Source: JAHEYG01 sp040403535
Lineage (GTDB): Bacteria; Bacteroidota; Bacteroidia; B-17B0; Aurantibacillaceae
Assembly (NCBI GenBank): GCA_040403535.1
Contig: JBBAKL010000009.1
Span: forward strand, 1 to 64,000
DNA: 64,000 bases
Reading direction: 5' to 3'
The translations under genes were made by a program, and so were the position numbers. Below are positions 9,550 through 19,900 of the stretch, piece by piece (position 1 is the stretch's first letter; every line of letters starts with the position of its first letter). A model generated the notes under the pieces. That model was not told the origin of the DNA and did no database searches. It saw only the letters and a list, made by a program, of their open reading frames with translations.

Positions 9550-10167
9550 TTACCATTTGCATTTACAGGATGGCGACATTAACACCTGTGCATTTGGAAC
9601 AAGTTCTTGAAAGTATCGTTGCTGATCATCGCTAAACAAAATATTTCTTAAATCCATTACTTTCAATTTGCGTAAACGTTCAAGGCTTGGTGGCAACTCA
9701 TTAAGATTATTGCTCCAAAGATCTGCAATTTCTAAACTTTCCAAATCACCAAACTGTGGCGGTAACAATACAAGTTCGTTTTGATTTAAATTAATGTATT
9801 TAAGATTTTTCAATTGCCCGATATCAGCAGGAATACGTTCTAATCCTGTTTTACTGCAAGCAAAATATTGAAGTTGAGTTAAGGCTCCTATTCCTTCAGG
9901 AATTTCTTTAATATTATTCTTACTAATATCCAGGTATTGTAAGTTCTTCAAAAGATATATTTTCTCCGGGAATTTTTTTAGCTTTTGTTTTCTTAGAACC
10001 AACTTAATTATTTTGTCAGGATACTTAAGCGCAGAATCCAAATCGGTACATTCATCGGCATGCGCCAACTGTAACGAATCCAGTAATTGTGCGTTTAAAT
10101 TTTGGCTGATGCCAAGAACTATTACCGTTAATAACACTCTTATAATTTTGAAGCTAATGCCTTGCAT
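9550..10167 (-). CDS. Secreted leucine-rich-repeat protein
   Basis: The protein has 205 aa, with a signal peptide of about 26 residues (cleavage near LNAQ). It then has about five LRRs of 23 residues of the bacterial LxxLxxLxLxxNxLxxLP type, for example LKNLKYINLNQNELVLLPP. It ends with a Cys-containing tail (PSCKCKW). The start codon lies 28 bases inside the 3' end of ribF, so the two are probably translationally coupled. LRR proteins of this size normally mediate protein-protein contact; no partner can be named. The gene meets the SpoIIE phosphatase gene tail to tail with no spacer. Confidence 0.75.
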   Translation of the reverse strand: MQGISFKIIRVLLTVIVLGISQNLNAQLLDSLQLAHADECTDLDSALKYPDKIIKLVLRKQKLKKFPEKIYLLKNLQYLDISKNNIKEIPEGIGALTQLQYFACSKTGLERIPADIGQLKNLKYINLNQNELVLLPPQFGDLESLEIADLWSNNLNELPPSLERLRKLKVMDLRNILFSDDQQRYFQELVPNAQVLMSPSCKCKW

Positions 10168-11075
10168 TTAATCTCGTCGGTTTTAATTGTATTAACTAGC
10201 TCTTCTACTGTGTTAAATTTCTCTTCATCTCTGATTCTGTCTAAAAATCTAACCTCAACCTCTTTTCCGTAAATTTCTTCATTAAAGTTAAAGATATTTA
10301 CTTCAGATTTAATGTTTAAATCTGAGTCAGTAGTTGGATTGGTGCCAATATTCATCATTCCGAAATACTCACTTTGATCAACTTTCACCTCTACAAAATA
10401 AACACCGTTTTTCGGAATAAGTTTGTCTTTGTCTTTAATTAACAAATTAGCAGTTGGAAAGCCAATGGTGCGGCCAAGCTTTTTGCCATGAATAACCTCT
10501 CCATGAAGGGTATAACTATGGCCTAAATAAGTTTTAGCCTGTTTCACATCTCCGTCAAACAATGCCTTTCTTATTCTGGTGGAGCTAACGTTAAGCTCAT
10601 TTATTTCCTGGACAGGTATTTCCTCTACTTCAAAGCCAAATCCGGTTGCTTCATTCTTAAAAGTATTAATGTCGCCTTTTCTGTTTTTACCAAATTTATG
10701 ATCGTATCCAATCACAAGTTTTTTGAGCTTGAGTTTTTCGACTAGAATTTCTTTAATAAACTTTAATGGCTCAATTTGAGCAAATTCTTTTGTAAAAGGG
10801 TAAATCACCAAAATATCAATTCCCAGGTTTTCAATAAGTTGGATTTTCTCGTTATTTGTCGTAAGTATCTGCAAATCATTTTGTTCAGGAAACAAAACAG
10901 ATCTTGGATGAGGCGAAAAGGTAAAAACTATTGTTTTCTGATTATTATTAGTTTTAATTTCCTTTAACCGGTTTAAAATCTTTTTATGACCGAAATGAAC
11001 CCCGTCAAAAGTACCAATAGTTACAATGCCTTCCCCTCTAAATTGCCAATTTTCGATATCTGTTATTACTTCCAT
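10140..11075 (-). CDS. ribF: Bifunctional riboflavin kinase / FAD synthetase
   Basis: The protein has 311 aa, the usual RibF length. It phosphorylates riboflavin to FMN and adenylylates FMN to FAD. The N-terminal nucleotidyltransferase domain shows the GTFDGVHFGHKKIL signature near residue 22 and an SSTRIRKAL motif near 165. The C-terminal kinase domain (about 185-305) has the GRTIGFPTANL motif and the conserved MNIGTNPT stretch. It is read away from atpD, with about 110 bases between the two starts, and its 3' end overlaps the LRR gene by 28 bases. Confidence 0.95.
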   Translation of the reverse strand: MEVITDIENWQFRGEGIVTIGTFDGVHFGHKKILNRLKEIKTNNNQKTIVFTFSPHPRSVLFPEQNDLQILTTNNEKIQLIENLGIDILVIYPFTKEFAQIEPLKFIKEILVEKLKLKKLVIGYDHKFGKNRKGDINTFKNEATGFGFEVEEIPVQEINELNVSSTRIRKALFDGDVKQAKTYLGHSYTLHGEVIHGKKLGRTIGFPTANLLIKDKDKLIPKNGVYFVEVKVDQSEYFGMMNIGTNPTTDSDLNIKSEVNIFNFNEEIYGKEVEVRFLDRIRDEEKFNTVEELVNTIKTDEIKCKALASKL

Positions 11076-11150
11076 TTCATCCGGTTAGTGGTACAAAAAT
11101 AAAGTATATAAAGTTATTAACGTGTTTTTTATAAGAATTAAAAAAATCAC

Positions 11151-11158
11151 TACATTTG
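11151..11158 (+). promoter_or_regulatory. -7 box of the atpDC promoter (TACATTTG)
   Basis: TACATTTG matches the TAnnTTTG consensus exactly. A T-run (11125-11130) occupies the place of the -33 TTTG box about 20 bases upstream. It lies 28 bases before the ATG at 11186. This argues that the longer frame, open from a TTG at 11156 inside the box, is not the translated start. Confidence 0.65.
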
Positions 11159-11185
11159 CACCCGAATTTTAGAAACATATTCCTC

Positions 11186-12700
11186 ATGTCAACACAAACA
11201 GGAAAAATAACACAGGTAATTGGTCCGGTAGTGGACGTACGCTTCGATTTATCAGGCGGGCACTTACCTAATATTTTAGATGCTTTGGAAATCGTTCGTG
11301 GTAACGGCCAAAAGTTAATATTAGAAGTACAACAACATATTGGTGAAGACACGATCCGTGCAATTGCCATGGATAGTACCGACGGATTAAGCCGTGGTAC
11401 AGTTGTTACTTCAACCGGAAAAGGCATTACCATGCCAACCGGCGAAAAAATCAAAGGCCGTCTATTCAACGTAGTTGGTGAGGCTATTGATGGTATCAAT
11501 ACAGTTTCAAATGAAAATGGCTATAGCATTCACCGTGCTTCCCCAAAATTTGAAGACTTATCAACATCAACCGAGGTATTATTTACAGGTATTAAAGTAA
11601 TCGATTTAATTGAGCCATACGCAAAAGGTGGTAAAATTGGATTATTTGGTGGTGCCGGTGTAGGTAAAACGGTTTTGATTCAGGAATTAATCAACAATAT
11701 TGCTAAAGGTCACTCCGGTTACTCTGTATTTGCAGGTGTAGGTGAGCGTTCCCGTGAAGGTAACGACTTATTACGTGAGATGATCGAATCCGGTATTGTG
11801 AAATATGGTGAAGAGTTTAAACACTCTATGGAAAAAGGTGGCTGGGATCTTTCTAAAGTTGACTTAAATGAATTATCAAAATCTCAAGCTACTTTCGTAT
11901 TCGGACAAATGAATGAGCCTCCGGGAGCTCGTGCCCGTGTTGCCTTATCAGGTTTAACAATGGCTGAATATTTCCGCGACGGTGGTGATTCTCAAGATAA
12001 AGGTGGTCGCGATATCTTATTCTTTATCGATAACATTTTCCGCTTTACCCAAGCCGGTTCTGAGGTATCAGCGTTATTAGGACGTATGCCATCTGCGGTA
12101 GGTTACCAACCTACATTAGCAACTGAAATGGGTGCAATGCAAGAGCGTATTACTTCAACTAAAAAAGGTTCAATTACATCGGTTCAAGCGGTATACGTAC
12201 CTGCGGATGACTTAACTGACCCTGCTCCTGCTACAACTTTCGCTCACCTAGATGCAACAACGGTATTAAGCCGTAAAATTGCCGAGTTAGGTATTTATCC
12301 TGCGGTAGATCCATTAGATTCTACTTCTCGTATTTTAACTCCGGGTATTTTAGGTGATGCGCATTATAACTGTGCTCAGCGCGTAAAAGGTATCTTACAG
12401 CGTTATAAAGAACTTCAAGACATCATCGCCATCTTAGGTATGGACGAATTAAGTGAAGAAGATAAATTAGTTGTACACCGCGCACGTCGTGTTCAGCGTT
12501 TCTTATCACAACCATTCCACGTTGCTGAACAATTTACTGGCTTAAAAGGTGTATTCGTAAGCATCGAAGATACTATCAAAGGGTTTAACATGATCTTAGA
12601 TGGTAAAGTTGACGAGTATCCTGAAGCTGCATTCAACTTGGTTGGAACAATTGAAGACGCTATCGAAAAAGGTAAAAAGATTTTAGCTGAATCTAAATAA
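11186..12700 (+). CDS. atpD: F1Fo ATP synthase subunit beta
   Basis: From the ATG at 11186 the protein has 504 aa and begins STQTGKITQVIGPVVDV, as beta subunits do. Walker A is GGAGVGKT (about 155-162); Walker B is in the DILFFIDNIFRF segment. The GERSREGNDL and ALSGLTMAEYFRD blocks are also typical. It catalyses ATP synthesis at the F1 head on the cytoplasmic face of the membrane. The stop overlaps the atpC start as TAATG. The other ATP synthase subunits are not in this window, so atpDC is a separate operon, an arrangement known in Bacteroidota. Codon use is that of a highly expressed gene. Confidence 0.98.
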   Translation: MSTQTGKITQVIGPVVDVRFDLSGGHLPNILDALEIVRGNGQKLILEVQQHIGEDTIRAIAMDSTDGLSRGTVVTSTGKGITMPTGEKIKGRLFNVVGEAIDGINTVSNENGYSIHRASPKFEDLSTSTEVLFTGIKVIDLIEPYAKGGKIGLFGGAGVGKTVLIQELINNIAKGHSGYSVFAGVGERSREGNDLLREMIESGIVKYGEEFKHSMEKGGWDLSKVDLNELSKSQATFVFGQMNEPPGARARVALSGLTMAEYFRDGGDSQDKGGRDILFFIDNIFRFTQAGSEVSALLGRMPSAVGYQPTLATEMGAMQERITSTKKGSITSVQAVYVPADDLTDPAPATTFAHLDATTVLSRKIAELGIYPAVDPLDSTSRILTPGILGDAHYNCAQRVKGILQRYKELQDIIAILGMDELSEEDKLVVHRARRVQRFLSQPFHVAEQFTGLKGVFVSIEDTIKGFNMILDGKVDEYPEAAFNLVGTIEDAIEKGKKILAESK

Positions 12701-12936
12701 TGAAACTAGAAATTATAACTCCAGATAAAAAATTGTTCGACGGTAATATTAAGTCGGTCATTTTTCCGGGATCAGAAGGTTCTTTCGGAGTATTAAACAA
12801 CCACGCTCCGATGATTGCTACTTTAACTAATGGAAATATTGAAGTTACAGAAGAGTCTAACAATAAAGTTAATTTTCAGGTAAAAGGTGGAGTTGTTGAA
12901 GTATTAAAAAACAAAGTAATTGTTTTAGCCGAATAA
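12700..12936 (+). CDS. atpC: F1Fo ATP synthase subunit epsilon (short form)
   Basis: The protein has 78 aa and begins MKLEIITPDKKLFDG, with the conserved SVIFPGSEGSFGVLNNHAPM block. Only the N-terminal beta-sandwich domain is present; the C-terminal helical hairpin that inhibits ATP hydrolysis in longer homologs (about 130 aa) is absent. Short epsilon subunits occur in Bacteroidota. It overlaps atpD by one base and is followed by a strong terminator. Confidence 0.93.
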   Translation: MKLEIITPDKKLFDGNIKSVIFPGSEGSFGVLNNHAPMIATLTNGNIEVTEESNNKVNFQVKGGVVEVLKNKVIVLAE

Positions 12937-12957
12937 GTTTGGCATCATATTTGTTTT

Positions 12958-12991
12958 AAAAAGGGAGAATATAAATTCTCCCTTTTTTATT
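12958..12991 (+). terminator. Intrinsic terminator of atpDC
   Basis: AAAAAGGGAGAAT (12958-12970) pairs with ATTCTCCCTTTTT (12975-12987) around a 4-base loop and continues into T-rich sequence. Confidence 0.92.
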
Positions 12992-13036
12992 TCTTCGTTT
13001 TTTGTAAATTGTAAAACATTTAATCATTTATTGATC

Positions 13037-13531
13037 ATGAAAATCATCTTTAAACTTATTGCAATGGCAGCTCTACTCTTTGTTTCTGCCAATACCACTG
13101 AGGCACAAGTAAGCGGTAGCGACTACCGCAGCTCAGTTGCTTCGTTAATTTCGGATTTAAATCTGGAGAATAAAATTTTGTTTATAAACGTGTGGCAGTC
13201 ATCAAATATTGACTCCCGCGAAAACAATAAAGAATTTTTAAGAGTGAGTAATATTTTCAAGGATGCCAAACTAAAAAACGGAAATAAAGGTGTTGCATAC
13301 GTTAATCTTTGCCTTGATAAAGACACTTATTTATGGATGATGAGTGTTAAACGCGACTCCATTGTTTCTAATTACAACCTTGAAAACGCAACCAATAATT
13401 ACGCATCCTTGGCAAAATTGTTTAACGATTATCCCGGTAATGTAATAGTTGGCAGCGATGGAACTATTCTTGCTAAAGACATTAAAAAAGAAAATTGCTT
13501 CAACTTGTTTCGTTCATTAATAACCCGCTAA
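13037..13531 (+). CDS. Secreted thioredoxin-like protein lacking the CxxC active site
   Basis: The ATG at 13037 gives 164 aa; an earlier TTG at 13031 is less likely. A signal peptide of about 22 residues ends near TTEAQ. The mature part has the TlpA-like pattern of a beta strand followed by a Trp motif (ENKILFINVWQSSNID), and later a strand with VIVGSDGTILAKDI, typical of the cis-Pro side of thioredoxin folds. Where thiol oxidoreductases have WxxCxxC this has WQSSNID, so redox catalysis is unlikely. It ends 10 bases before the first giant adhesin gene and is probably cotranscribed with it. Function unknown; a chaperone or binding role for the neighbour would be speculation. Confidence 0.65.
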   Translation: MKIIFKLIAMAALLFVSANTTEAQVSGSDYRSSVASLISDLNLENKILFINVWQSSNIDSRENNKEFLRVSNIFKDAKLKNGNKGVAYVNLCLDKDTYLWMMSVKRDSIVSNYNLENATNNYASLAKLFNDYPGNVIVGSDGTILAKDIKKENCFNLFRSLITR

Positions 13532-13541
13532 AAACTATTCC

Positions 13542-16500
13542 ATGAAAAAGACATTATTATCTTTATTAGCTGTTTGTTTTTCGGGAGGAATTATAAACGC
13601 TCAAGTAACCGCAAAAGATTGTACCGCTGCAGTAAATGTATGTACTAACAATTCATTCTCGGTTTCACCTGCCGGTGCAGGGTTTGTTGATTTTACCACC
13701 TCTTCCAATGTTTCTAACCCAACGAATAATCCTGCAGGTATTGTACCTCCGGGAGGTAGTGGTTGTTTAAAATCAGGTGAATTAAATCCTACTTGGATGA
13801 TTATTAATATTCAAACACCCGGAACACTTGAATTTTCGATGGGTGCAGGTACAGGCCCTGGTGCTCAGGCCGGTTGTTATGACTGGATTATGTGGCCATA
13901 CAATCCTGCAACAACATGCTCCGGCATAAATGGAAATACGCAAGCACCTGTTCGCTGTTGTTGGAACAATCATTGTTCAGGTGGTACAGGTTTAGCTTCT
14001 TCAGCTAATTTACCTGCAGGTGGATTTGCCGATGATTATGGCGCACCAATTAATGTGAATTGCGGTGATAAATTTATTTTATGCTTTTCTAACTATAGCA
14101 GTGTTAACACACTGGTTCCATTAAACTTTTTTGGAACCGCAGTTGTATCGTGTACGCCTTTAACAAATACCCTTGCAATTAACAGTGCCAGTATTTGCGC
14201 GGGCGCTGTTGCAACCTTATCGGTTCCAAGTTCTCCAGGAACTACATATACCTGGCAGCCGGGTAATGTGAGTGGTAATACTATGACAGTTTCGCCAAGC
14301 GGCACAACTATTTATACCTTAACAGCAACCAATGCATGCGGAACTTTAAGCGGAACAACTGCTGTGCAGGTTTCTGCGCCAATGAATATCACATTTTCAA
14401 ACACTAATGGAAGTTGTGTGCCTGCTGCGTTAGGTTCTTCCAGCGTAACAGTTACCGGTGGTGCTGCTTCCTACTCTTATTCATGGTCACCAACAGGAGG
14501 TACATCAAGTACCGCCTTTAATTTAACCACCAATATTTACTCAGTTACCGTTACAGATGCTATAGGTTGTAAAGCTACTGCAACCACCTCCATCTTTGCA
14601 CCCGCGCCTTTTTCATTCTCATTAAGCCCTGCTACCGGCACCATATTAACGTGTATTCAAAACTCCGTTACGGTTAATGCTGTTAACACCTCTACATTAT
14701 CTAATCCAACTTACACTTGGAATCCCGGAAATTTAACCGGCAATCCAATTAACTTAACCGCGCCGGGAGTTTATACAGTTACCGGACAAGACCTGACAGT
14801 AGGATCTTGTATCGATACACAAACATTCGCAGTTTCACAAAATACAGCAGCACCAAGCATGACCGTGAGTGCTCCTGCCAATAACACATTAACCTGCGGT
14901 AGCCCTTGTATCACATTAACCGCAACTACAACCGGAACAACCAATATTACCGGTGTTTGGTTAGATGCCAATAATGCTGTGCAATCCGGACCATCAGGTA
15001 CACCATTATTAATGTGCGCAGCTGCTCCAGGAGTTTATACTGCAGTTTTTACAAATGCAGTAACAGGTTGTACAAGTTCACAAACAGTAGGCGTATTTGC
15101 TAATATTTCGGTTCCAACTATGACCGTGAATTCGTTAAATGGATTTACATTAACCTGTGCTCAGCCATCTTTAGGAATGAACATCACCACAAATTCAGCC
15201 ATTTCACCTAAAACGTATTCGTGGACCAATGTAACCACAAGCATTACTACAACACCGGCAAACGGAGGATATACGGTAACTGCTCCGGGACAATATATTG
15301 CCTGTTTAAATGCAAATAATTGTGTTGTTTGTCAAACCATAACCGTTATGCGCGATACAGTTAGACCAATTGTAACTTCTACCACCAACTTACCAGGAAG
15401 CAGTTATACCTTAACCTGTGCAAATCCATCACTGATTGCTACGGCTATTACATCGCCTATGTTGCCAATTACAAGTTACAGTTGGGTTACTCCTCCAAAC
15501 TTAACAGTCAGTCAAAATACCGTTAGCATTTCACTGGCTAATATTACTTCTTCAACAACACCTACATCTTATACTGTATTGGCAATTGGAGCAAACGGTT
15601 GTGTGGGCCGACAAAAAGTAAATGTTTACAAAGATATTTTTGTTCCACCTTATACCGCCGTATTTACACCTAGTGCTATTACCTGTGCCAACCAATGTGT
15701 GGCGCTTTCAACTGGCGCATCAACATCAACTGTTCCAATTACATTTACTTTCACTTCACCCGCTCCAACAAAAACTGCAACTACAAATGGATTTTTGTTT
15801 TGTCAGCCCGGAACTTACACAATGACTTATCAAAGCACATTGAACGGATGCACTGCTACTACAACTACATTAGTTCCATTGAATGTAACCCCACCGGCAA
15901 CTGTTGCATTGGCTAATGCTACAATAAATTGTGGCGCACCAACCACTACTATAACGGCGGGTACCACTACCACATCATCCACTTACTCTTATACTTGGTC
16001 AGGGCCTTTAAACGCCGGAATGAGTTGTCCTGGAGGTGTAGGATGTTACAGTACTACAACTAATATGCCCGGAACATATTTTGTAACGATATTAAACACT
16101 GTAAATGGATGTCGTAGCACTAATCAGGTAAATGTAGTTGGAGGAAGTCTTGATGTTGGGCTTACAGCCAATCCGAATAATGGATTTGCGCCATTATCTG
16201 TAAATTTTGCAAACAATACACCAGCTACCAGCACACAAGGAACTGTAACAACCGTTTGGAGTTACGGCAATGGAATAACCGTATCAACTACTAGCGCTGC
16301 ATCCACTTACTCTGGTAGCGCGTACCCTTTCCCTGGAGGTAGCACTGTGTATAACGCATCCGGAACATATACTGTTCTATTAATGGTAACACAGGTTTCT
16401 GCAACTACTACCTGTAGCGGAACTGCGACAACTGTGGTTACCGTTGACTTACCATCTTCATTGACTGTTCCAAATGTGTTTACACCAAACGGTGACGGAG

Positions 16501-16763
16501 TTAACGATTTCTTTACTTTACGTACCACTAATATTTCAGAAGTAACCTGCACAATTTTTGATCGTTGGGGTGTAAAGATGTACGATGTGAAATCAGAAAC
16601 AGGTAATATTTCGTGGGATGGTAAGAATTTAAGCGGAAAAGAAGTACCGGCTGGTACCTATTTCTACATTCTGAAAACAACCGGTAAGGATGGCAAAACA
16701 GAATGGACAGATTCAAGCGGAAATACAGTGGAACAACAAGGTACCATCAGCTTATACCGATAA
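13542..16763 (+). CDS. Giant secreted adhesin-like protein with Cys-containing repeats and CHU_C (T9SS type B) sorting domain
   Basis: The protein has 1073 aa. The signal peptide is about residues 1-21 (ends INAQ). An N-terminal Cys-rich domain (residues about 25-200) is followed by Ig/PKD-like modules. Six modules share a TC motif at their start (LTCIQNS, LTCGSP, LTCAQP, LTCANP, ITCANQ, INCGAP). A PKD-like domain follows, then a gliding-motility-associated C-terminal domain (VPNVFTPNGDGVNDFFTLRT, FDRWGVKMYD, GTYFYILKTTG). This C-terminus directs export by the T9SS. A surface adhesin or matrix role is inferred from architecture. It is the first of four such genes in a row, and the Thr/Ser/Gly-rich composition is usual for them. 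Confidence 0.85.
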   Translation: MKKTLLSLLAVCFSGGIINAQVTAKDCTAAVNVCTNNSFSVSPAGAGFVDFTTSSNVSNPTNNPAGIVPPGGSGCLKSGELNPTWMIINIQTPGTLEFSMGAGTGPGAQAGCYDWIMWPYNPATTCSGINGNTQAPVRCCWNNHCSGGTGLASSANLPAGGFADDYGAPINVNCGDKFILCFSNYSSVNTLVPLNFFGTAVVSCTPLTNTLAINSASICAGAVATLSVPSSPGTTYTWQPGNVSGNTMTVSPSGTTIYTLTATNACGTLSGTTAVQVSAPMNITFSNTNGSCVPAALGSSSVTVTGGAASYSYSWSPTGGTSSTAFNLTTNIYSVTVTDAIGCKATATTSIFAPAPFSFSLSPATGTILTCIQNSVTVNAVNTSTLSNPTYTWNPGNLTGNPINLTAPGVYTVTGQDLTVGSCIDTQTFAVSQNTAAPSMTVSAPANNTLTCGSPCITLTATTTGTTNITGVWLDANNAVQSGPSGTPLLMCAAAPGVYTAVFTNAVTGCTSSQTVGVFANISVPTMTVNSLNGFTLTCAQPSLGMNITTNSAISPKTYSWTNVTTSITTTPANGGYTVTAPGQYIACLNANNCVVCQTITVMRDTVRPIVTSTTNLPGSSYTLTCANPSLIATAITSPMLPITSYSWVTPPNLTVSQNTVSISLANITSSTTPTSYTVLAIGANGCVGRQKVNVYKDIFVPPYTAVFTPSAITCANQCVALSTGASTSTVPITFTFTSPAPTKTATTNGFLFCQPGTYTMTYQSTLNGCTATTTTLVPLNVTPPATVALANATINCGAPTTTITAGTTTTSSTYSYTWSGPLNAGMSCPGGVGCYSTTTNMPGTYFVTILNTVNGCRSTNQVNVVGGSLDVGLTANPNNGFAPLSVNFANNTPATSTQGTVTTVWSYGNGITVSTTSAASTYSGSAYPFPGGSTVYNASGTYTVLLMVTQVSATTTCSGTATTVVTVDLPSSLTVPNVFTPNGDGVNDFFTLRTTNISEVTCTIFDRWGVKMYDVKSETGNISWDGKNLSGKEVPAGTYFYILKTTGKDGKTEWTDSSGNTVEQQGTISLYR
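14640..16140 (+). repeat. Six degenerate TC-motif modules in the first adhesin
   Basis: Modules of about 80-90 codons each begin with L/I-T/N-C followed by a Tyr-x-Trp core. They are diverged at the DNA level, so this is an old protein-repeat array rather than a recent expansion. Confidence 0.6.
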
Positions 16764-16778
16764 CTCTTATTTCATTTT

Positions 16779-16812
16779 AAAAAATCCCGGCTAAATCCCG
16801 GGATTTTTTTAT
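16779..16812 (+). terminator. Intrinsic terminator after the first adhesin gene
   Basis: AAAAAATCCCGG (16779-16790) pairs with CCGGGATTTTTT (16798-16809), followed by additional T, 16 bases after the stop codon. Confidence 0.9.
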
Positions 16813-16938
16813 TAATAGAGTTTTCAACAATTGTGTAATTGTTAAATTCAATAATGAGTGAATCCCCCTTTTGAATTAGTACAAATGTTTAGTTTGCTAA
16901 ATCAATTTAAGAACTTTATAGCATCTATTTGATTAATT

Positions 16939-19900
16939 ATGAGAAAAAGTTACTTGATTTTTTTGGTTCTAATTTCCTTTTTAAATTTTAACCGTCTTAA
17001 TGCCGGTCACGGCATGGCACTAATTAGCCCATCTTTTACTGTTGGGGCTACGGCGTTGACTTTCACTGCCAGTTCTGATGCCGCTACTTGCGGTGGCGGA
17101 CCTTATTGGTTACAAGTTGAATTACGCTGTACGGCGGGCCAATTAACCGGAACACCTCCTTCAACCATGCAAACTAACTTATTAAACTGGGCAGGGCCCG
17201 GAGTTACTTATAATAGTTTTCCATGGTATAATTCACTGTTAAATGTGCCCAATTATACTTCTGCAAGTGCATGGCCCGATCAGTGTACGGTTGAACCTTA
17301 TCACCCAGTAACGATTCCGTTTACAGGATTATGTCCTGGGCAAACTTATTATTTTTCCGCCCGAGAATGGGTAAGTGGTACTAACTCCGTTGGTCCTTGG
17401 ACAACCCCTTCTCAATTTACTGTTCCTGGAACTTTTGTGCCATTAAATTTTAATATTGTTGCTACTCCTACAATTTTCTGCGCTCCCGGCTCGGCAACGT
17501 TATCTGTTAATAGCATAACGGGAGGGTGTGGTCAATATAGTACGGTCTGGTCGCCGGGCGGATCTACATTAAGCACCATAGTCGTCTCGCCCGCAGCAAC
17601 CACAACTTACACTGCATTGGTAAGCACACCTTGTAATACACTTACCAAGGTGGTAACAATTAATGTTGTTCCGAGTGTTTCTGCTGCGTTTACACCTGTC
17701 AACTCATCAACATGCACGGGCTCAACTGTTCAGTTTAATCACACCGGAACAGCCGGCGTAACTCACACTTGGTCTTCATCTCCCGCAACCGGTGTCACTA
17801 TTTCAACCGTCAATTCCGCAAGCCCTTCAATTACCTTTGCGAACCCGGGCACATATGTCATTTCACATACTGTAGCTGCCGGTAGTTGCACCAATGTTGT
17901 AACAACCAACATAACGGTCTCCGGCACTCCTGTTACTTTTAGCACCCCTAATTACACACAATGTTTACAAGGTAACAGCTTTACATTTAGTTCATCGTCT
18001 GCTACCGGAACTCACACCTACGCTTTTAATCCGGGCTCGGGAGCTCCTGCAACGGGAAACACTGCAACCTATGGTCCTGTAAGTTTTACATCGCCCGGAA
18101 CTTATACAGTAACCTATTCCAATAATAACGGTGGCTGTATTGCCTCCACTTCATCAGTAATAGTGATTAGGCCTCAACCAACTGTTACAGCAACGAATAA
18201 CGGTCCAATTTGTGTGGGAGGTAACGCTACCTTCACAGGCGGTGGCGGCGGAACCTATAGTTGGACAGGACCAAACGCGTTTAGTTCAACTTTACAAAAT
18301 CCCGGAATCACCAATGTTACCACAGCTAATGCAGGTGTGTATACACTTAGTGTTAACCTTAATGGTTGCGGAGGTACTGCAACAACTAATCTTGTAATTT
18401 CATCTGCAACTGCTTCAGCTAACAATACGGGACCATATTGCGCTGGAGCAACGATACAGTTAAATGGAACTGCGGGATCAACATATACTTGGTCTGGTCC
18501 GGGTGGATTTACATCCAGCGTTCAAAACCCAACCATTGCTAACTCAACAACAGCAATGAGCGGAAACTATACTTTTACTGTTAACACCGGTGGTTGTACT
18601 GCTACTTCATCAACTTCTGTTACTGTTAATCCTAGACCGGTACCAGCTGCAACCAATACCGGACCTTATTGCGCAGGCAGTACCATTCAATTAAATGTGG
18701 GCGCATTTACCACTTACACTTGGTCAGGACCATCATCATTTAGCTCCAATTCTCAAAATCCTACTGTTACAAATTCTCAAATTGGTAATGGTGGTGTTTA
18801 TACTGTTTCGGTAACAGGCACTGGCGGATGCGTTGGAACTTCAACAACAAACGTTGTGGTAAATCCGGTTCCGTCACCGGTTGTTGGAAGTAACAGTCCG
18901 GTTTGTTTAAACAATGCAATTAATCTAAATGCAAGCGGAGGAACTTCTTATTCATGGAGTGGTCCTAATGGTTTCTCTTCAACTACTCAAAACCCAACAA
19001 TTGCCGGATCTACCGCTGCAATGTCAGGTGTATATACAGTAACCGTTACCTCAGCTGGATGTACTGCAACAGGTTCTGTAAACGTTTCAGTAATAAGCCC
19101 AAGCACAACTGCTAGCAATACAGGACCTTTCTGTGTAGGAACAACTATACAACTTAATACCAACGCTGCGTTAAGTTATACCTGGACAGGACCTGGAGGA
19201 TTTACTTCTAATTTACAGAACCCTACTATTCCGGCTGCAACTGCTGCGATGGCCGGTACATATAATGTTTTAGTGTCAGCAGGATCATGTACAGCTGCAG
19301 CCAGCACGAATGTTGTAATTAACCCTCTGCCTGTTCCTGCTGCTACCAACACAGGACCATATTGCGCAGGGACAACAATTCAATTAAACTTAGGGGCGTT
19401 TACTACTTATTCTTGGAGCGGACCTGGTGGATTTACTTCAAATATTCAAAATCCTACAATTTCAAATTCTGCCGTTTCTAACGGAGGAGTTTATACGGTT
19501 TCAGTTACTAACGCTAATGGTTGTGTAAAAACCAGTACAACAAACGTTGTTGTAAATGCGGTACCTATTCCAATTGTTGGAAGTAACAGTCCGGTTTGTT
19601 TAAACAATGCAATTAATCTAAATGCAAGCGGAGGAACTTTATATTCATGGAATGGACCAAACGGATTTACTTCAGCAAACCAGAATCCGGTTATTAACGG
19701 TGCAACAACAGCTATGTCTGGGGTATATACGGTAACCGTTAGTGCAGCTGGATGTTCTTCAACCGGGTCTGTTAACGTTTCAGTAATAAGCCCGACCGCT
19801 TCTGCTTCAAATACAGGTCCATATTGCCCTGGTGCTACAATTCAGTTAAATACTAATGCAGCATTAAGCTATACATGGAATGGGCCAAATGGCTTCACTT

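Noticed and set aside
11156..11185. Longer atpD frame starting at a TTG
   Set aside because: The TTG is inside the promoter's TACATTTG box and the extra residues are unlike any beta subunit; the ATG at 11186 gives the standard N-terminus.
11077..11499. 140-codon minus-strand ORF over the start of atpD
   Set aside because: It is antisense to conserved atpD coding sequence, has no recognisable product and is best explained as a shadow frame.
15622..15916. Overlapping plus-strand ORFs inside the first adhesin
   Set aside because: These alternate frames arise from the repetitive, stop-poor Thr/Ser-rich coding sequence. The same applies to those inside the other three adhesins.
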